A DNA stretch of 64,000 nucleotides, taken from positions 620,001 to 684,000 of the forward strand of contig NZ_QYYA01000001.1 in the NCBI RefSeq assembly GCF_003597125.1, written 5' to 3'. The translations under genes and the position numbers were made by a program. Below are positions 61,630-64,000 of this stretch, in pieces (position 1 is the stretch's first letter; the number at the start of each line of letters is the position of its first letter). The notes beneath the pieces are model-generated. The model saw nothing but the letters and a program-made list of their open reading frames with translations, was not told where the DNA came from and did no database searches. The DNA comes from Alcanivorax profundi (GTDB lineage Bacteria; Pseudomonadota; Gammaproteobacteria; Pseudomonadales; Alcanivoracaceae).

Positions 61630-62292
61630 ATGGATATCCAACTTAGCGGCATCGGTATGACCTCTGCACGGACCCGGGATCGTCTGGTGCAGCGGCTTCG
61701 GGATGCCGGTATTCAGGATGAGCGAATTCTGGATACCATTCGCAATACACCCCGCCATCTTTTTATCGAAGAAGCCCTGGCACATCAGGCTTATGACGAT
61801 ACCGCCCTGCCCATTGGCCACGGGCAAACCATTTCCCAGCCCTGGGTCGTCGCACGGATGACCGAGTTGTTGATGGCCGGTGATCGACGTCGCAAAATTC
61901 TCGAAATCGGTACCGGTTGCGGTTATCAAACTGCGGTTCTGGCACCGTATTGTGATGAACTTTATTCCGTTGAGCGTATCCGACCCTTACAGGATCAGGC
62001 ACGCAAGCGCTTGTTGCGACTGGGGCTTGCCAAGGTACAGCTTAAGCACGCCGATGGGGGCTTCGGCTGGAAAAGCGAGGCCCCGTTTGATGGCATTCTG
62101 GCGGCCTGTGCACGGGCCGATATCCCCCGGGAGTTACTCGATCAACTGGCCGACGGCGGTCGTTTGGTCATGCCGGTCGGGGACGATCGCAAGCAGATTC
62201 TGACGGTCGTGGATCGTGACGGCGACGAGTTTCATCGCCAGTCACTGGATGCGGTGCGCTTTGTCCCCTTCCAGCGTGGTGTGATGAGATGA
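61630..62292 (+). CDS. pcm: Protein-L-isoaspartate O-methyltransferase
   Basis: A 220-residue PCMT. The active-site loop GHGQTISQPWVVARM and SAM-binding EIGTGCGYQTAVLA are clear. It repairs isoaspartyl residues in aged proteins. The ATG at 61630 is used; an in-frame start at 61432 would overlap truD by almost 200 bases. The period-7 repeat arm starts immediately after its stop codon. Confidence 0.96.
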   Translation: MDIQLSGIGMTSARTRDRLVQRLRDAGIQDERILDTIRNTPRHLFIEEALAHQAYDDTALPIGHGQTISQPWVVARMTELLMAGDRRRKILEIGTGCGYQTAVLAPYCDELYSVERIRPLQDQARKRLLRLGLAKVQLKHADGGFGWKSEAPFDGILAACARADIPRELLDQLADGGRLVMPVGDDRKQILTVVDRDGDEFHRQSLDAVRFVPFQRGVMR

Positions 62293-62432
62293 GTTGAAAG
62301 TTAAAAATTGAAAAGCGCGAGTTTGCTTGTCGTGACCTGCCAGGTTAACTCAACGTCCGAATCCGTGAAGCGCGGATAAGACGTTCCAGAACACGATTGG
62401 TGTTATGCGCATTTCAACTTTGAACTTTCAAC
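62293..62432. repeat. Inverted-repeat element between pcm and the DUF368 gene
   Basis: The left arm 62293-62318 matches the reverse complement of 62407-62432 at 23 of 26 bases. Each arm has a seven-base period (GTTGAAA, GTTAAAA, ATTGAAA, then GCGC). The 88 bases between have no gene. The left arm starts on the first base after the pcm stop codon. Size and form could fit a miniature mobile element. Confidence 0.75.
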
Positions 62433-62520
62433 CAAATCGCCTCGTTGAGGTCAAAGCCGTTTGACAATAAAAAGCAGTGTTAAGCCGCTGCAGCATGCCG
62501 CGTTATGTAAGAGGACAGTG

Positions 62521-63432
62521 ATGATTCGACCCGGTATTTTCTTTCGTGGCATGGCCATGGGGGCCGCGGATGTGGTGCCCGGCGTATCCGGTGGCACGCT
62601 GGCGCTGATCACTGGCATCTACGAAGAGCTGATCAATACCCTGGGGGGAATCACCCCACGTCTGTTGGGTGTGTGGCGACGGGAAGGCTTCGTGGCAGCC
62701 TGGCAGCAGGGTAATTTCACGTTTTTGCTGACGCTGCTGGCCGGCATTTTTACCAGCATTGCCTTGTTGGCACGGGTCATTACCTGGTTGCTTGAAGCAC
62801 ACCCTGTTCCTGTATGGGCGTTTTTCAGCGGGTTGATCGTTGCCAGTATCTTCCTGGTGCTGTACCCGCTAACGCAACGTGGCCCTGTGCAGATTGCGGC
62901 CTTTTGTGCCGGCACGGCCATTGCGGTGCTGATTGCGCTTGCACCGGGGGTATCGGCCGATGGTGCTGGCGCTACCGTGTTCTTCTTGAGCGGTATGTTA
63001 GCGATCTGCGCCATGATTCTGCCCGGCATTTCGGGCAGTTTTATCCTTCTTTTACTGGGCATGTACCAGCCGGTCCTTGAAGCTGTAAAGAATGGGCAGT
63101 GGGCGTTGCTGGCTGCGTTCCTTGTCGGGTGTGGTCTGGGCTTGTTGAGTTTTGTCCATGTGCTCAAATGGACTCTGCAGCGCTTCCATGACACCGTGAT
63201 GGCGTTATTGGCGGGTTTTATGGCTGGCTCCCTGGTAAAGCTGTGGCCGTGGCGGGTCGCGGATGCCAGCGGATTGAACGACCAGTGGTTCAGCCCGGCG
63301 GGTTATGCGGCAGCGACCGGTGAAGACGCCCGGCTGCTGTTATCGTTGTGTACCGCAGTGATCGCGATCATTCTGGTTGCATTACTGCACCGGCTGGCAC
63401 CGCTGCACAATGCGGATTCCCGTCGGCAATAG
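62521..63432 (+). CDS. popT: DUF368 undecaprenyl-phosphate translocase (PopT-type)
   Basis: A 303-residue polytopic inner-membrane protein with the DUF368 signature MGAADVVPGVSGGTLALI near the N-terminus and its repeat-like partner CAMILPGISGSFILLLLG in the middle, as expected from an internally duplicated transporter. DUF368 proteins (PopT) were recently shown to recycle undecaprenyl phosphate across the inner membrane. UppS and UppP of the same cycle are encoded in this window. AGAGGACAGTG precedes the ATG at 62521; the in-frame GTG-type start at 62461 is unlikely. It occupies the region where pcm-nlpD are normally adjacent. Confidence 0.87.
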   Translation: MIRPGIFFRGMAMGAADVVPGVSGGTLALITGIYEELINTLGGITPRLLGVWRREGFVAAWQQGNFTFLLTLLAGIFTSIALLARVITWLLEAHPVPVWAFFSGLIVASIFLVLYPLTQRGPVQIAAFCAGTAIAVLIALAPGVSADGAGATVFFLSGMLAICAMILPGISGSFILLLLGMYQPVLEAVKNGQWALLAAFLVGCGLGLLSFVHVLKWTLQRFHDTVMALLAGFMAGSLVKLWPWRVADASGLNDQWFSPAGYAAATGEDARLLLSLCTAVIAIILVALLHRLAPLHNADSRRQ

Positions 63433-63451
63433 AGGACATCTTCCCGAACTG

Positions 63452-64000
63452 ATGCGTGGTATTGCGGCAATCCTGTTTCTGGTCCTGATGAGCGGCTGCA
63501 GCGCGAAGAATTTTGCGCCTGTGGTCGATATCTATGGGCAGGATGCCAGGCAGCGCAAGGTCACTTCCGGGACTCACCATGTGCGTGAAGGTGAGACCCT
63601 GTATTCCATTGCCTGGCGCTATGGTTGGGATTATCGGGAGCTGGCCAAGGCCAACCGCATCCCGGCGCCCTATACCATTTATCCGGGGCAGCGTATTTCA
63701 TTGGCGCTGGCGTCATCGTCAGCCACGGCCCCGGTGACGTCGAGCAAACCGTCATCAGCCAGCAAGCCCGCACCGGCTGCCAAGCCTTCTCCGGCGGTCA
63801 AACCCGCCCCGAAACCGTCATCGACGGCTTCCCCGGCGCCATCTTCAGGTACACCAGTGGCTGGCCCGGTTACCTGGCGCTGGCCTGCCAGCGGCAGTGT
63901 CGTTGAGCGGTTTTCCAATGCCAGCTCCGGTCGAAAGGGCATTGCCATTTCAGGACGCCATAACAGTCCGGTGGTTGCCGCCGCCGATGGGCGTGTTGTT
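63452..64000 (+). CDS. nlpD: NlpD-like LysM/M23 lipoprotein, 5' part only
   Basis: An open frame of 183 codons runs from the ATG at 63452 through the window edge. It begins with a lipoprotein signal (lipobox LMSGC, Cys16), has a LysM domain (about residues 42-86, HHVREGETLYSIAWRYGW...), then a Pro/Ser/Ala/Lys-rich linker (about 88-128) and the start of an M23/LytM domain (WRWPASGSVVERFS). This is the NlpD layout: an amidase activator for septal splitting. The position after pcm and DUF368 supports it, with rpoS expected next outside the window. Whether the LytM zinc residues are degenerate cannot be seen. Confidence 0.88.
   Translation, partial: MRGIAAILFLVLMSGCSAKNFAPVVDIYGQDARQRKVTSGTHHVREGETLYSIAWRYGWDYRELAKANRIPAPYTIYPGQRISLALASSSATAPVTSSKPSSASKPAPAAKPSPAVKPAPKPSSTASPAPSSGTPVAGPVTWRWPASGSVVERFSNASSGRKGIAISGRHNSPVVAAADGRVV

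Overview
The window is a contiguous, gene-dense chromosomal segment of a gammaproteobacterium. Gene orders such as uppS-cdsA-dxr-rseP-bamA-skp-lpxD-fabZ-lpxA-lpxB-rnhB-dnaE and pyrG-kdsA-eno-ftsB-ispD-ispF-truD-pcm, a long DapD of 344 residues, FadE, an SCP-2 lipid-binding protein and an OmpW/AlkL-like barrel fit a hydrocarbon- or lipid-using marine relative of pseudomonads, most likely Alcanivorax or a close relative. That genus call is inference from gene content and order; no rRNA gene is present to confirm it. I saw no tRNA, rRNA, CRISPR array, insertion sequence or prophage.

Layout. 1-5720 (minus strand): the 5' part of a 7TMR-DISM signalling protein, minCDE (division-site placement) and fadE (beta-oxidation). 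5929-15549 (plus, except mobA): a CnoX-like chaperedoxin, glnK-amtB with a NtrC/sigma-54-like promoter, an SCP-2 protein with a fatty-acid-regulator-like operator, mobA (minus), yoaA-tsaB-thioesterase, uppP, rsmJ and an outer-membrane barrel. 15595-32165 (mostly minus): plsB, an aldehyde dehydrogenase, aaeXAB-type efflux and the block map-glnD-dapC-yffB-dapD-dapE; on the plus strand lie a Dyp-type peroxidase and a 42-residue membrane protein sitting inside a 64-bp perfect inverted repeat. 32249-62292 (plus): rpsB-tsf, pyrH-frr, the envelope operon uppS to lpxB with rnhB and dnaE, accA-tilS, an atypical recQ, then pyrG to pcm. 62521-64000: a DUF368 (PopT-type) undecaprenyl-phosphate translocase and the start of an nlpD-like lipoprotein gene cut by the window edge.

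How the genes connect. GlnD (uridylyltransferase), GlnK (with Tyr51) and AmtB form the nitrogen-sensing and ammonium-uptake chain. UppS, UppP and PopT are the synthesis, dephosphorylation and recycling steps of the undecaprenyl-phosphate carrier. LpxD/FabZ/LpxA/LpxB/KdsA with BamA and Skp build the outer membrane; Dxr/IspD/IspF feed isoprenoids to UppS; PlsB/CdsA/AccA supply phospholipids; DapC/DapD/DapE make meso-diaminopimelate.

No obviously new multi-gene system is present; most of the segment is core genome. The most unusual signal is a set of short, period-7 repeats, arranged as inverted pairs, that begin almost flush with stop codons (19.1-19.55, 25.8, 26.9 and 62.3 kb), one pair enclosing the 42-residue gene. 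Other points of note: surE is absent from its usual place between truD and pcm, pyrG has an intrinsic-terminator-bearing leader, RecQ lacks a recognisable HRDC domain, and the CnoX thioredoxin domain has no cysteine.
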